Part shown: piece by piece, positions 33,952-41,686 of the stretch
Layout: every line of letters starts with the position of its first letter
How positions within the stretch are numbered: the first letter of the stretch is position 1
Source of the DNA: Pseudomonadota bacterium
GTDB taxonomy: Bacteria; Myxococcota_A; Polyangia; Polyangiales; Polyangiaceae
Length of the DNA stretch: 64,000 bases
Assembly: GCA_023398955.1 (NCBI GenBank)
Contig: JAEWRL010000147.1
Location: 41,100-105,099 of the forward strand
Reading direction: 5' to 3'
Program-made: the position numbers and the translations under genes
Notes under the pieces: generated by a model
The model's database searches: none
The model's input: only the letters and a program-made list of their open reading frames with translations
Told to the model about the DNA's origin: nothing

Positions 33952-35931
33952 TCACACCTGGAAATCCGCAAGGAGGGGCGGGATCGACTCTGGCGAGGCC
34001 TGCTCCGGGTAGTTGCGCGTGAGGTAGCCGTAGGCGGCGCGGACCGCTTCGACTGTGCTCGAGCCTCGGGTCTTGCGCTCGGTGAACACCTGATTTTCGC
34101 CGAGCGCCCTGATGGCGCCAGAGGCCTTCAACGCCGCCAGCAACTCGGCGCGCACCCCCGCCAGGATCACGCGCCTGCCCTCGGCACGCTGTCCCGCGAT
34201 CCAACGCAGGATCTCGTGCATGCCCACCGCGTCAGGATTCCGCAGCCGCTTCACGCGCAGCACGATGACGCGAGCCTCTGCTTCGCGGGCCCGCGCCTCG
34301 AAATAGCCGAGGTGCTCTTCGAGGGCGAGGCCCGACCCGAAGAACAGCTCGCCTTCGAGGCCAAAGATGAGCATTCGGTCATCGACGGGTTCGCTCTCCT
34401 TGCGCTCGCGCACGACGCCATCTTCGTGGACGACGAACTCGGTGCGGGTCATGCGTCCAGCGCGGGGCACCGCCAGAACGAAGGACGCCAACACGCCGAT
34501 GAGGATGCAGAACTCGACGGAGATGAAGACCGCTGCGCTGGCCGTGGCGAACACGATGGCCGCGTCGTAGCGGGTGGCTCGCACATGGAAGCCGAAGGCC
34601 TTCCAGTCTATCATCCCGAAGGCGGTGACCATCAGGATGCCGGCCAACGCAGCGCGTGGGATGTAGCTGGCATAGGGGGCAAAGGCTACCGTGATGAGGG
34701 CGACGGCGGCGGCCGACCACACCCCAGACCACTCGCTGACGGCCCCTGCCTGATGATTGATGGCAGACCGCGTGAGCGAGCCGGAGCCTGGGATGCACTG
34801 GAAGAAGCTCCCGCTCAGGTTGGCGAGGCCTTCACTGAGGCACTGTTGGTTCAGGTCGAGCTTCTGTCCCGTCTGGTTGGCAAGGTGCTTGGCCATGGCG
34901 AGCGCCTCCAGGAGACCCAGCGTCGCGATGGCCAAGGCGCTCTCCGAAAGCACCCGCATGTGCTGCTGAGGAAACTCGGGAACAGCAAAGCTCGGCAGGG
35001 CGCGGGGAATGGCGCCCACGACTGCGACCCCCGCCTCATCCAGCCGGAAGACCCCAACGAGCACGCCCGATAGCACGACCGCCAGCAGTAGCTCGGGAAA
35101 CAGGATCCAGCCAAGCTTCCGCTTGAGCCAGCGCAACGCCACGATGAAGAGGATAGCCCCCGCGCCGATGAGCATCGTCGGCACGTTGGGGGCGCCACCT
35201 GCGATCCAGGTGTCCCACGTGCGCACGAGGAAATGATCGTGAGGACTGCCGGCCGCGGCCCAACCGAAGAGATTTCTGCTCTGATCGATGAGAAGAAGCA
35301 GACTCGCACCTGCGGTGAAGCCGACCACCACCGAATGCGAGACGTAGCGCGTGAGATCGCCGAGCCGCAGCAGCGTGATGAGCGTCTGGAAGGCACCCAC
35401 CAAGAACGCCAGGGCCATCACACAAGCGAGCTTCTGTTCGGGGGGGATGGGCGCCAAGGCGCTAAGGACCGCGATGGAGATGACGTTAGTGGGGCCGTTG
35501 ATGAGCTGCTTCGAGGAGGTGAAGAGCGCCCCGACTGCCGTCATCACGATGGCGGTATAAAGGCCGTAACGCGGCGGAATTCCCGCGGCGACCGCATAAG
35601 CCATGGCTTGCGGCACCGCGACGCTCGCCACCGTGAGTCCTGCGAAGAAGTCACAGCGCAGTGTTCTTGCGTCGTAATCGCGCAGCGAACCGAGTGCCGG
35701 CACCCGCCGATAGAGCCAGCGGGCGGCGCGAGAGCCGAGCGGGAGCTCGGAAGCGGAGTTCGTGGCTGGAGACAGCGACAACGGTCCGAGCGTCGTACCA
35801 CGGTTCAGCGTCAGCCCGAGACGGAATCCGCGCGTCGCGGCCCCTGACTCGAGGAACACGGCAGGTCGGGGCACGCTAAGCCCGTCCGCCCAGGTCAGAG
35901 CTTGACAGAAATGCTTAAATGCACGCTTCAA
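33952..35931 (-). CDS. SulP-family anion transporter with STAS domain
   Basis: Up to 659 residues. The SulP core has about ten or more membrane helices with FAGLTVASVAVPQAMAYA, GPTNVISIAVLSAL and GSFFQCIPGSGSLTRSAINHQAG. The C-terminal ~140 residues are a STAS domain (LIFGLEGELFFGS, VIVLRVKRLRNPDAVGMHEIL). Likely a sulfate, bicarbonate or other anion transporter; the ion cannot be told. The frame starts at a TTG at 35931 and the first ~75 residues are not conserved; internal GTG codons are alternatives. Converges with the CxxCH gene. Confidence 0.9.
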   Translation of the reverse strand: MKRAFKHFCQALTWADGLSVPRPAVFLESGAATRGFRLGLTLNRGTTLGPLSLSPATNSASELPLGSRAARWLYRRVPALGSLRDYDARTLRCDFFAGLTVASVAVPQAMAYAVAAGIPPRYGLYTAIVMTAVGALFTSSKQLINGPTNVISIAVLSALAPIPPEQKLACVMALAFLVGAFQTLITLLRLGDLTRYVSHSVVVGFTAGASLLLLIDQSRNLFGWAAAGSPHDHFLVRTWDTWIAGGAPNVPTMLIGAGAILFIVALRWLKRKLGWILFPELLLAVVLSGVLVGVFRLDEAGVAVVGAIPRALPSFAVPEFPQQHMRVLSESALAIATLGLLEALAMAKHLANQTGQKLDLNQQCLSEGLANLSGSFFQCIPGSGSLTRSAINHQAGAVSEWSGVWSAAAVALITVAFAPYASYIPRAALAGILMVTAFGMIDWKAFGFHVRATRYDAAIVFATASAAVFISVEFCILIGVLASFVLAVPRAGRMTRTEFVVHEDGVVRERKESEPVDDRMLIFGLEGELFFGSGLALEEHLGYFEARAREAEARVIVLRVKRLRNPDAVGMHEILRWIAGQRAEGRRVILAGVRAELLAALKASGAIRALGENQVFTERKTRGSSTVEAVRAAYGYLTRNYPEQASPESIPPLLADFQV

Positions 35932-36434
35932 ATGAAATGACTGGCTTGAGGGGGCCGCCCGCAGTCACGGGCGCGCACCTTCTCGTTGCACGGCGTGAGC
36001 GCAGACACCCTTCGCCGCACCACGTCCCGTCACCGCGCCGCTCCGTTGGTTTGAACGCCCCGCGTCGTCCCCCTGCTCCGTTGGTTTGAGCGCGGCGTCA
36101 CCACCTCTCCGTTGGTTTGAGCGCGGCGTCACCCCCTCTCCGTTGGTTTGAGCGCCGGGTCCACCGCCTCGCGGCGGCGATTTGAACACCGTGTCTCCGC
36201 CTCGCGGCGGTGGTTTGAACACCGCGCCACCGCCGTGAGGCGGTGGGTCGGCGACAGGGGCCACTGCGATGACTCGCTGTTCACCTCAGACCGAAGGGGG
36301 ATCAGTCGGGGGGCGACCTCCGCACTGGACTGACTCGCTGCCCGCGCCTACGCCGCGACCGCCCGTGGTCAAACACCCATTGGCGGTGCTGCTCGGGCTC
36401 GAGTCAACGCGGTCACCGGCGCCGGCCGCTGGCC
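35932..36434. other. Intergenic region holding a short-repeat array
   Basis: 503 bp with no convincing gene. The - strand frame crossing it merely translates the repeats. The array is described separately. Confidence 0.6.
36041..36250. repeat. Two-type tandem short-repeat array
   Basis: Type A, CTCCGTTGGTTTGA plus a GC-rich tail, starts at 36041, 36076, 36107 and 36138 (periods 35, 31, 31). Type B follows: CCGCCTCGCGGCGG, a self-complementary hairpin, then GGTTTGAACACCG-like sequence, in two or three copies to about 36250. Both types share a TTTGA core. Spacers are nearly identical between copies, which rules out a CRISPR. Function unknown. Confidence 0.85.
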
Positions 36435-36995
36435 TTACCGATGTAACGTCCGAACGATGCGACACGGATTGCCGAAGGCTAGGACGTCGTCTGGGATGTC
36501 CGAGGTCACAACGCTTCCCGCGCCGATTGTGGAGCGAGAGCCGATCGTCACGCCTGGGAGAATGACTGCATTCCCACCGACCCAGACGTCGTCGCCGATG
36601 GTGACCGGACAAGCCAGCTCGAGGCCCGTGCGGCGCTCAGCGGCGAGGAGGGGGTGTGTCGCTGTGTAAATGTGAACCGATGGCCCTAGTAGCGTTCGGC
36701 TGCCGATGCGCACCTGGGCCGGGTCCAGGATGACGCAGTTGAAGTTGAGGTACACCTGGTCGCCGACGTGGATATTGGAACCGTAATCGCAAAAGAATGG
36801 GGGCTCGACCCAGAGACCATCACCGGCGCGACCGAAGAGCTGATACAGAAGTCCGAGCCGTGCATCCGGCGGCACCGCGGCGGTGCCATTGAGCAAACCC
36901 AGCATCTCCCGCGCCGCCGTTCTAGCTGCGACGAGCTCGAGGTCGCGTGGATCATACAGCTCCCCGTCCAGCATCTTCTGCCGTTCGCTCCGCAT
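36435..36995 (-). CDS. Maltose/galactoside-type O-acetyltransferase
   Basis: A 186-residue left-handed beta-helix acetyltransferase. The N-terminal Mac domain begins RQKMLDGELYDPRDLEL; hexapeptide repeats follow (NIHVGDQVYLNFNCVILD, VRIGSRTLLGPSVHIYTATHPL with the catalytic His, VTIGDDVWVGGNAVILPGVTIG). It transfers acetyl from acetyl-CoA to a sugar hydroxyl. The ATG at 36995 matches the family start; the frame extends 14 codons upstream without conservation. Length is normal. Confidence 0.92.
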   Translation of the reverse strand: MRSERQKMLDGELYDPRDLELVAARTAAREMLGLLNGTAAVPPDARLGLLYQLFGRAGDGLWVEPPFFCDYGSNIHVGDQVYLNFNCVILDPAQVRIGSRTLLGPSVHIYTATHPLLAAERRTGLELACPVTIGDDVWVGGNAVILPGVTIGSRSTIGAGSVVTSDIPDDVLAFGNPCRIVRTLHR

Positions 36996-37371
36996 CACCG
37001 GATTCTCGCAGTAGCTGGGAGCCCAAGCAAGCCACACAGTACGACCACGGCGGCACGGTGGCGGCAGGCGTGACCGGAATCTGGGGGGCGATGGCGGTCT
37101 CTACGAGGCAGAGCGGCATCCGTCCATACCGCTTCCGAGCGATCCGATGGCTCGATGAGTGGACCCGTGATGCCGCCCTGCCACGCCAGCATCAGGCTAC
37201 GCTCTGACTGCAGCGGACTGCGGGCCAGATCGCAACGACGAGAGCGCCCAGCGTAGCCCCCGTTCACGAAGGATTGAACCCAGCCGGAGAAACGCCCCCA
37301 CAGCACTATCCCGGCCTCATCGGTCCGCGTACGATGCGTGCCACGGCTTGCTCGCCGCAGAGACGAGGCAA
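36996..37371. other. Divergent intergenic region, nothing clear seen
   Basis: 376 bp between the acetyltransferase and TPR genes. A - strand frame (37306-36995) has no recognisable similarity. No repeats or RNA gene seen. Confidence 0.5.
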
Positions 37372-38331
37372 ATGAAACCCATCCCCGTCATCCTCCCCGC
37401 TGCCCTAGCGCTCGGAATCATCGGCTCAGCCACTGCCACCAGCGCGCAACCAACAGGTAAAGCGCGTGCTGCAACGCCGCAGGAGGGGGCGTTGAACCCG
37501 CCTGAGGGTAGCGCCGTGAGCCGTCCCGCTGCTTCGGCCTCAGCTTCGAGGAACGCGGCGGCCGAGGAGGAGTACGCGCTGGCTCTGGAGCTCTATAAGG
37601 CGGGAGACCTTGCGGGAGCCTTGGGAGCGCTGAAGCGCTGCCACGACGAGACGGGGGCCGCGAACCTTCTCTTCAACATCGCCCAGCTTCATCGAGAGCT
37701 AGGGGAATGCGCCGCGGCGATCCGCTACTACAAGCAGTACATCGCGCGTAGCCCCCGTGGTGAGCGTCTCGATGACTCGAAGCGATATCTCGACGAGCTC
37801 TCTTCGAGTTGTGAGCCCAAGTCGTCGACCGAACGAAATCCGTCCGAGACGTCCCTCCTGCCCTCACTTTCCCGTTCCCAGGCCCCCCCCGAGGAGCCGC
37901 CCGGGGTCGGACACGTCTCCAACTCGCACGCCCCTCGCGCGCAGCCGCCCGACGTGGAGGTGCGGGCAGCGCCGAGCAGCGGCGCCCTTTGGCCCACCCT
38001 GGGCTGGAGCGCCCTCGCGGTCAGCACCGCCGCCACCGCTGGCACACTCTACGCTTCGTTCGAGCTGGCACGTGCCCACCGCGACCTGGAAGACCCGAAG
38101 AGGACGGGGGATGGAGCGATTGACGGTGAGTTCGTCGCGTCGCGTCAAGAGGATTTCCGCGCGTACCGCTCCTGGGCCTTTGGCTTGGGCTCCCTGGCAG
38201 TGCTCAGCGCGGGCTTCGGGGCCTACGCGCTCGCTTTCGCGCCATCAGACGAAAGCGCGAGGCACACGTTCGCCCTCTCCGCAGCGATCCTGCCGCATCA
38301 CGCCTCACTCAGCGGCCACTGGCTCTTCTGA
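37372..38331 (+). CDS. TPR-containing membrane protein, unknown function
   Basis: A 319-residue protein: signal peptide (to about SAQ25), a low-complexity Ala/Ser/Pro stretch, then TPR-like repeats (EEEYALALELYKAGDLAGALGAL, FNIAQLHRELGECAAAIRYYKQYI), a Pro-rich linker and two membrane helices near the C-terminus (GWSALAVSTAATAGTLYAS and FGLGSLAVLSAGFGAYALAF). This layout is common in Polyangiales surface proteins. GAGG precedes ATG 37372. Its last 27 bases overlap the convergent kinase gene. Confidence 0.8.
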   Translation: MKPIPVILPAALALGIIGSATATSAQPTGKARAATPQEGALNPPEGSAVSRPAASASASRNAAAEEEYALALELYKAGDLAGALGALKRCHDETGAANLLFNIAQLHRELGECAAAIRYYKQYIARSPRGERLDDSKRYLDELSSSCEPKSSTERNPSETSLLPSLSRSQAPPEEPPGVGHVSNSHAPRAQPPDVEVRAAPSSGALWPTLGWSALAVSTAATAGTLYASFELARAHRDLEDPKRTGDGAIDGEFVASRQEDFRAYRSWAFGLGSLAVLSAGFGAYALAFAPSDESARHTFALSAAILPHHASLSGHWLF

Positions 38332-39984
38332 CGAACTCGCGTCGGACCACAAAGGCAGCCAGTCCGGTTCACGCCGAACCATCCGAGATGGGGCATCGCT
38401 CGTTTCCAGTGTCGCGCGAGGGCTGGAAGGGAGGGAACTCGAAGGCAGGGCGGTCAAGCGCAGCGGCGGGGAGCCTGCCCTGGCCGTCGTTACCGGCTGA
38501 TCGAGCTCCGCCGCGTGACGAGGCGAGTCGCCGAGTGGGGAGGAGGCACTGGTGGCGGGCTGGTCCCCAGGGGTTTCGCTGGCGGCGGGCTGGTCCCGGG
38601 AGTCATCAGGTGCAGTGCCTTCAGCCGTCTCTACACCGACCGCGGCTGATCGAGGCTCTGAACCGTCGATACGGAGCGATGCAGGTAGGCTTCTCCCTGC
38701 TGGCACGGGGGCTGCCGCGGGCAACCTCCGACTGCTGGAGGGGTGTCGCTCCGTGTCCGTCTGCTTCATCGCCACCGTCGTTCCCGTCGTGAGGGCCACC
38801 AGGACGAGCACCAACAGTACCGACTTACGCTGCCGCGAGGTTCGCCGCCATCGCGACCGAGGACGCATGCTCTCTTGCGTTTCGAGGGCGTGAAGCACCT
38901 GCTCCACCGACGCAAACCTGTCTTTTCTGTGGCGGCTCAGGCACATGAGCACGATCTCATCCAGCCAAGCGGGAACCCTCGGGTTGACGGCGCTCGGAGG
39001 TGCCGGAGCCTGGCTGAGGCGAGCCATCAGCGAGGCGACGGGGGTCCTCCCTTCGAAGGGCAATCGGCCAGCGAGCATCTCGAACCAGACCACCCCGAAG
39101 GAGTACAAATCGGTGGCCGTCGAGAGCGGCTCCCCCTCCAGCTGTTCAGGAGCCATGTAGCTCACGGTGCCGATGATGCCCGTGGCGTGGCTGGCAGTCG
39201 CCGCGATATCGCCGTTCTCGTTGAGCGCCTTGGCGAGTCCGAAGTCCAGGATGACCGGCGTCAGACCTCCGCTCCGCTCGCGCCGCAGCATGATGTTATC
39301 GCTCTTGAGATCGCGGTGCAGTATCCCAGCGCGATGGGCAGCACAGAGTCCGTGCAGCAGCTGCTGCGCCATGGCCTGGGCGACATCGAGGGACAACGGC
39401 CCCCGTTCGCGCAACCTGGCCCCCAGGGACTCACCATCCACGAACTCCATGGTAAGAAAGTGGGTTCCCTGTCCCAGGCCATCCGCAAGGTGCGTCCCGA
39501 GATCATAGATACGACAGACGTTCGGGTGACTGATCTGCCGCGCCAGCTGCACCTCGTCCTTGAGGCTCTGAATGGCCTTCTCGTTGTCGCAAAGCGTGGA
39601 CGTGACCGTCTTGAGGGCGACGCGCTCCTGGAGCACCGTGTCGTAGGCTTCGTAGACTTCCCCCATTCCGCCCCGTCCCACCAGGCGCCGGATGCGGTAG
39701 CGGCCACCAACGAGCGACTGTGGCGCGAAAACGGCGTTCCAACTAGGCTGGCTCGGGATCCCGCTCGGTGTGCAATCCAGCCCGTGGATCGCTTCGACGA
39801 GGAGGCGCTGGCAGTCGTCACAACCGTCGATGTGTTCGTGCAGCTGCTCGAGCCTGCCAGATGGCGCCTGGCCTTGAGCGAAAACGAGAATCTCTTCGTC
39901 GCTGGGACACCCATCGAGGGCAGGCGTCGTGTCCTGAGTTGGCCAGCTTCCCCAACTCACGAGTGTCTTCGTTCCTTCGGCCAT
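38305..39984 (-). CDS. Ser/Thr protein kinase with N-terminal zinc-finger (HxxxCxxC) domain
   Basis: A 559-residue protein. Residues about 27-70 hold an anti-sigma-type zinc finger (His51, Cys55, Cys58 in HIDGCDDC). The kinase domain (about 95-350) has GRGGMGEV, VALKTV, HRDLKSDN, DFGLAKA and MAPEQ, all key residues present. A membrane helix (SVLLVLVLVALTTGTT) leads into a ~150-residue Ser/Pro/Ala-rich outer part. The sigma-factor gene ends directly upstream (40 bases), on the same strand, suggesting the finger regulates that sigma factor and that phosphorylation may enter the circuit. ATG 39984 chosen; a GTG lies 15 bases upstream. Confidence 0.9.
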   Translation of the reverse strand: MAEGTKTLVSWGSWPTQDTTPALDGCPSDEEILVFAQGQAPSGRLEQLHEHIDGCDDCQRLLVEAIHGLDCTPSGIPSQPSWNAVFAPQSLVGGRYRIRRLVGRGGMGEVYEAYDTVLQERVALKTVTSTLCDNEKAIQSLKDEVQLARQISHPNVCRIYDLGTHLADGLGQGTHFLTMEFVDGESLGARLRERGPLSLDVAQAMAQQLLHGLCAAHRAGILHRDLKSDNIMLRRERSGGLTPVILDFGLAKALNENGDIAATASHATGIIGTVSYMAPEQLEGEPLSTATDLYSFGVVWFEMLAGRLPFEGRTPVASLMARLSQAPAPPSAVNPRVPAWLDEIVLMCLSRHRKDRFASVEQVLHALETQESMRPRSRWRRTSRQRKSVLLVLVLVALTTGTTVAMKQTDTERHPSSSRRLPAAAPVPAGRSLPASLRIDGSEPRSAAVGVETAEGTAPDDSRDQPAASETPGDQPATSASSPLGDSPRHAAELDQPVTTARAGSPPLRLTALPSSSLPSSPRATLETSDAPSRMVRREPDWLPLWSDASSSEEPVAAE

Positions 39985-40024
39985 GACTTCGACCCCCACT
40001 CACGACGCCTCAGCGCGACGACGA

Positions 40025-40870
40025 CTACTTAGCGCCTCGAGCCCCTCCCGAGGAGCGCTCGATGGTCGGATCCGCCCGCAAGAGGGCGAAATCCAACTCG
40101 AGCTCTCCAGCGACAACCCGGGCAACGCTCTGGAACTCACTGTCGGTCAGCCGGGGCATCCCTGTTCGCAGCTCCCTCCGGACGAGCTCCAGAATACGTC
40201 GATTTGCCTGCTCGAGCCAACGCGCTGCCGTCGCGCGGTGAACGTTGTACGCCCGGCCAATCTGGTCGATGCTGCAGCGACCGATGAGGTGCATGCGGAG
40301 CAAGTTTCGATCCTTGGGGGTGAGGCTGGTCAGCGCTTGACGCAGGGCGTCGCGGAATGGCTCATGAAAGCGAGCTCGCGTAAGTGCTGATTCTGGCCCG
40401 AAAGCTTGAGCGACGAAGAAGTCCCCGAGATCCGCTGCCCTTCCGGCTTTGGTACACTCCGCGCGACGGCGATCCAGAGCGAGCCGCGCGCCAGCGACCC
40501 GCACCCACGCCTGCAGGGGCCCCCGCCCGCGATATCCTTTCACCTTCGCCTCGGGCCCGACGAGGAGCTTCTTGAAGAGCTCCTGCTGGACCTCTTGCAC
40601 GAACTCCCTTTCGTGGTGCACTCGGGCAATGGCATCGTGAACCGTCTGCTCGGCTTCCCTCCTGAAGGCCTCCAGGGCCGCCGAATCCCCGCGCGCGCAC
40701 GCGCAGCAGAGATACAGGTCCGCCGCATGCTTGCGCAGCGCTTCGCTCGCCGGTTCACCCCCCGCAGCATCCTCACAGTACCGAGCATACTCGCTGAGCG
40801 AGAGAGTAAACGAGGGCCACTTGCGCATGCCCTCGAGATACATCTCCCGCACGACCTCTTGCCCGCTCAT
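40025..40870 (-). CDS. ECF-like sigma-70 family RNA polymerase sigma factor
   Basis: A 281-residue protein. Region 2 lies around 60-140 (FVQEVQQELFKKLLVG, GRGPLQAWVRVAGARLALD) and region 4 around 180-235 (LTPKDRNLLRMHLIGRCSIDQIGRAYNVHRATAARWLEQANRRI), a helix-turn-helix for the -35 element. It resembles the kinase-linked sigma factors of myxobacteria. The kinase with the zinc finger follows 40 bases downstream, so they are co-transcribed. The start ATG at 40870 lies in an AT-richer patch (about 40865-40925) likely to hold the promoter. Confidence 0.85.
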   Translation of the reverse strand: MSGQEVVREMYLEGMRKWPSFTLSLSEYARYCEDAAGGEPASEALRKHAADLYLCCACARGDSAALEAFRREAEQTVHDAIARVHHEREFVQEVQQELFKKLLVGPEAKVKGYRGRGPLQAWVRVAGARLALDRRRAECTKAGRAADLGDFFVAQAFGPESALTRARFHEPFRDALRQALTSLTPKDRNLLRMHLIGRCSIDQIGRAYNVHRATAARWLEQANRRILELVRRELRTGMPRLTDSEFQSVARVVAGELELDFALLRADPTIERSSGGARGAK

Positions 40871-41240
40871 CGATAAGCAAGACTATCTCATCCATTTCAC
40901 GATTGAAAAGGGTGTAACCAACCTCCGATGACTGTTTCGTGCAGGTCACCACGGCCGCGGGGCAGTTCGCCAAAGCCATGACGCCGAGGTCGCTGATCCG
41001 GAGGGCTCGGTGCCCTCTTGAACAGTGTCGGCGGACGAATCCAACCCACCGTGACCGCGACATCGCGGCGCGCTGCGCTCACGTTCAGCGGAAGTGGGCT
41101 CTGGAGCATCATGGGCCCTCCGCCCATGGAACGCTTCGACGGCCCCGCACCAGAGCAACGGGACCGCCGACATCATTGGGATCGAATCCCCGGGACCACC
41201 AGTAAGCGTCGCACCCTGGCTGCTGATCCCGTGAGCGGGT
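40871..41240. other. Intergenic region upstream of the sigma-factor gene
   Basis: 370 bp without a convincing gene. The first ~55 bases are notably AT-rich for this genome and probably carry the sigma-factor promoter, but I cannot assign boxes. Confidence 0.45.
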
Positions 41241-41576
41241 CTACGCCGTCGGCTGAATTCCGTTACCCTTGACGGCGACGTCCGATGGCTGCGGAGAGAA
41301 GACGAAGCCCGTGACATTGCACTCGGGCGTTTGGTAGGTGAGGGCAAAATCGACGATCTGCCCGCCGCCGACGGCGGTTCTCAGTTGTTGAAAGCTTGCC
41401 TCTGGCAGGAGCACTATCGCCGTGTTGCCTCCCTGGTCATAGGCTCCCCCTATCTCACTCGAGGTCGTCCTCACGACTGAGATCAGCGCCAAGTCCAGAT
41501 TGTTGGTCAGGAGGCGAACGAGGCTCGGCCCGCTGCCGCCAGATTTTGCTAGGCCCGCAAGTATCATATCGCTCAT
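41241..41576 (-). CDS. Small protein of unknown function, last gene of the 47171-41241 operon
   Basis: A 111-residue soluble protein with no signal, beta-rich with Gly/Gln turns (GGAYDQGGNTAIVLLPEASF, GGQIVDFALTYQTPE). AAGGGA lies about 10 bases before ATG 41576. It follows the large lipoprotein by 110 bases on the same strand. I do not recognise it. Confidence 0.65.
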   Translation of the reverse strand: MSDMILAGLAKSGGSGPSLVRLLTNNLDLALISVVRTTSSEIGGAYDQGGNTAIVLLPEASFQQLRTAVGGGQIVDFALTYQTPECNVTGFVFSPQPSDVAVKGNGIQPTA

Positions 41577-41686
41577 TTTGTGTCATCCCTTCAGTTTCGA
41601 TTTCCAACTGCTTTGCAGTCGAGGAGCTGGCAGGAAGCCCCGCGCCAGGGAGCATCCTGAAGCGGCGATTCAAGAGCCGCTCAGAA

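Noticed and set aside
34216..35073. 285-codon + strand frame
   Set aside because: Antisense to the SulP transporter; hydrophilic, no known domain.
36041..36250. Repeat array considered as a CRISPR
   Set aside because: The sequences between copies are short and nearly identical, and no cas gene is nearby.
35965..36264. 99-codon - strand frame rich in PPPRGG
   Set aside because: It only translates the short-repeat array and has no start signal.
38743..40032. 429-codon + strand frame
   Set aside because: Antisense shadow of the zinc-finger kinase, which has all kinase motifs on the - strand.
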